DNA from: Spongiibacteraceae bacterium
GTDB taxonomy: Bacteria > Pseudomonadota > Gammaproteobacteria > Pseudomonadales > Spongiibacteraceae
Direction of reading: 5' to 3'
Assembly (NCBI GenBank): GCA_002710725.1
Contig: PAKT01000047.1
Span: 1-61,201, forward strand
Length of the DNA stretch: 61,201 bases
The translations under genes were made by a program, and so were the position numbers. Of the stretch, positions 60,897-61,201 are shown piece after piece. The notes beneath the pieces were generated by a model. The model did not search any database and was not told where the DNA came from. It saw only the letters and a list, made by a program, of their open reading frames with translations. Within the stretch, counting starts at the first letter, position 1, and every line of letters starts with the position of its first letter.

Positions 60897-61201
60897 GCGA
60901 CTGGCAACCCAGTGCAGCGCTGACGGCGCTGCAAGCCCGGGCCACCCTGTTGGAGGTGGTGCGGGACTTTTTCAAACAGCGCGGCGTGATGGAAGTCGAT
61001 ACGCCGCTGCTGGCTTCGGCGCCCGTCACCGACCCGGCGATTGAGGCCTATTCCCTGAAACAGGCAGAGCTCTATCTGCAAACATCTCCCGAATACGCCA
61101 TGAAGCGCTTGCTGGCGGCTGGCAGCGGTCCGATCTATCAGATCTGCAAGGCCTTTCGGCAGGGCGAGAGCGGGCGCCGTCACAACCCCGAGTTCACCAT
61201 G
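60893..61201 (+). CDS. epmA: EF-P lysine ligase EpmA (PoxA/GenX), partial
   Basis: From the TTG at 60893, overlapping the efp stop, 103 codons run open to the window end. The translation ([62 protein letters not shown]) is the N-terminal class II lysyl-tRNA-synthetase-like region with motif 2 beginning at [14 protein letters not shown]. EpmA attaches beta-lysine to K34 of EF-P. The C-terminal two thirds are outside the window. Confidence 0.9.
   Translation, partial: MSDWQPSAALTALQARATLLEVVRDFFKQRGVMEVDTPLLASAPVTDPAIEAYSLKQAELYLQTSPEYAMKRLLAAGSGPIYQICKAFRQGESGRRHNPEFTM

Noticed and set aside
1-61201. CRISPR arrays, tRNA or rRNA genes
   Set aside because: No regularly spaced repeats and no cloverleaf or rRNA-like conserved blocks were seen, though a covariance scan was not possible.

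Overview
The window is about 61 kb of a moderately GC-rich gammaproteobacterial chromosome. It is densely coded and holds mostly housekeeping genes plus one accessory block. Several gene orders are pseudomonad-like: polA-(sRNA)-engB, pyrE next to crc, yheS/TIGR02444/algP/FKBP, and parC-smp-serB-fimX-PilZ. The TonB receptor, P450, Rieske oxygenase, luciferase-like monooxygenases and PQQ dehydrogenase suggest a marine, catabolically versatile lineage. I infer something in or near the Cellvibrionales (Spongiibacteraceae or Halieaceae), but sequence reading alone cannot fix the genus. I recognised no tRNA, rRNA, CRISPR array, prophage or insertion sequence transposase.

Layout. 1-8000: a small secreted protein, polA, a probable sRNA with its own envelope-stress-type promoter and terminator, engB, cytochromes c5 and c4, dsbA and two alpha/beta hydrolases. 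8000-14000: a two-gene AddAB/RecB-like helicase-nuclease pair. 14000-20200: a CsgG-like lipoprotein convergent with a membrane Ser/Thr kinase, a DUF4124 gene, pyrE and crc. 20200-32300: an accessory catabolic island. 32300-40800: an exonuclease/GIY-YIG nuclease with a probable SOS box, a DUF2384-like small protein, a dienelactone hydrolase, yheS, TIGR02444, an AlgP-like protein, an FKBP isomerase and an SNF-type transporter. 40800-50200: typA, pip, dtd, a DUF3015/DUF4105/lipoprotein-hydrolase operon, a tandem NTF2-like protein, SlyD, a small zinc protein and two tandem paralogous small genes. 50200-61201: parC, an Smp-like membrane protein, serB, a FimX-like c-di-GMP effector with a PilZ-like partner, then epmB, efp and the start of epmA, the EF-P beta-lysylation set.

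The most interesting region is 20.2-32.3 kb. A minus-strand gene train encodes luciferase-like monooxygenase, CYP51-like P450, [3Fe-4S] ferredoxin, second luciferase-like monooxygenase, PQQ dehydrogenase lipoprotein, NTF2-like protein and Dabb protein. It diverges from a TonB receptor across an intergenic region with two copies of an 18-bp palindromic operator, each lying on a plausible promoter. A second minus-strand pair encodes a KshA-like Rieske oxygenase and an acetoacetate-decarboxylase-fold protein, and diverges from a DUF2505 gene across a perfect 14-bp palindrome. The mix of CYP51-like and KshA-like oxygenases points to uptake and oxidation of a sterol, steroid or terpenoid. The substrate is inference.

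Other notable signals are the probable ErsA/Spot 42-position sRNA (about 3449-3547), the LexA-type box on the nuclease gene at 32341-32356 together with an inverted repeat that could block translation of read-through transcripts, and a MITE-like repeat inside the catabolic operon (23.9-24.0 kb).
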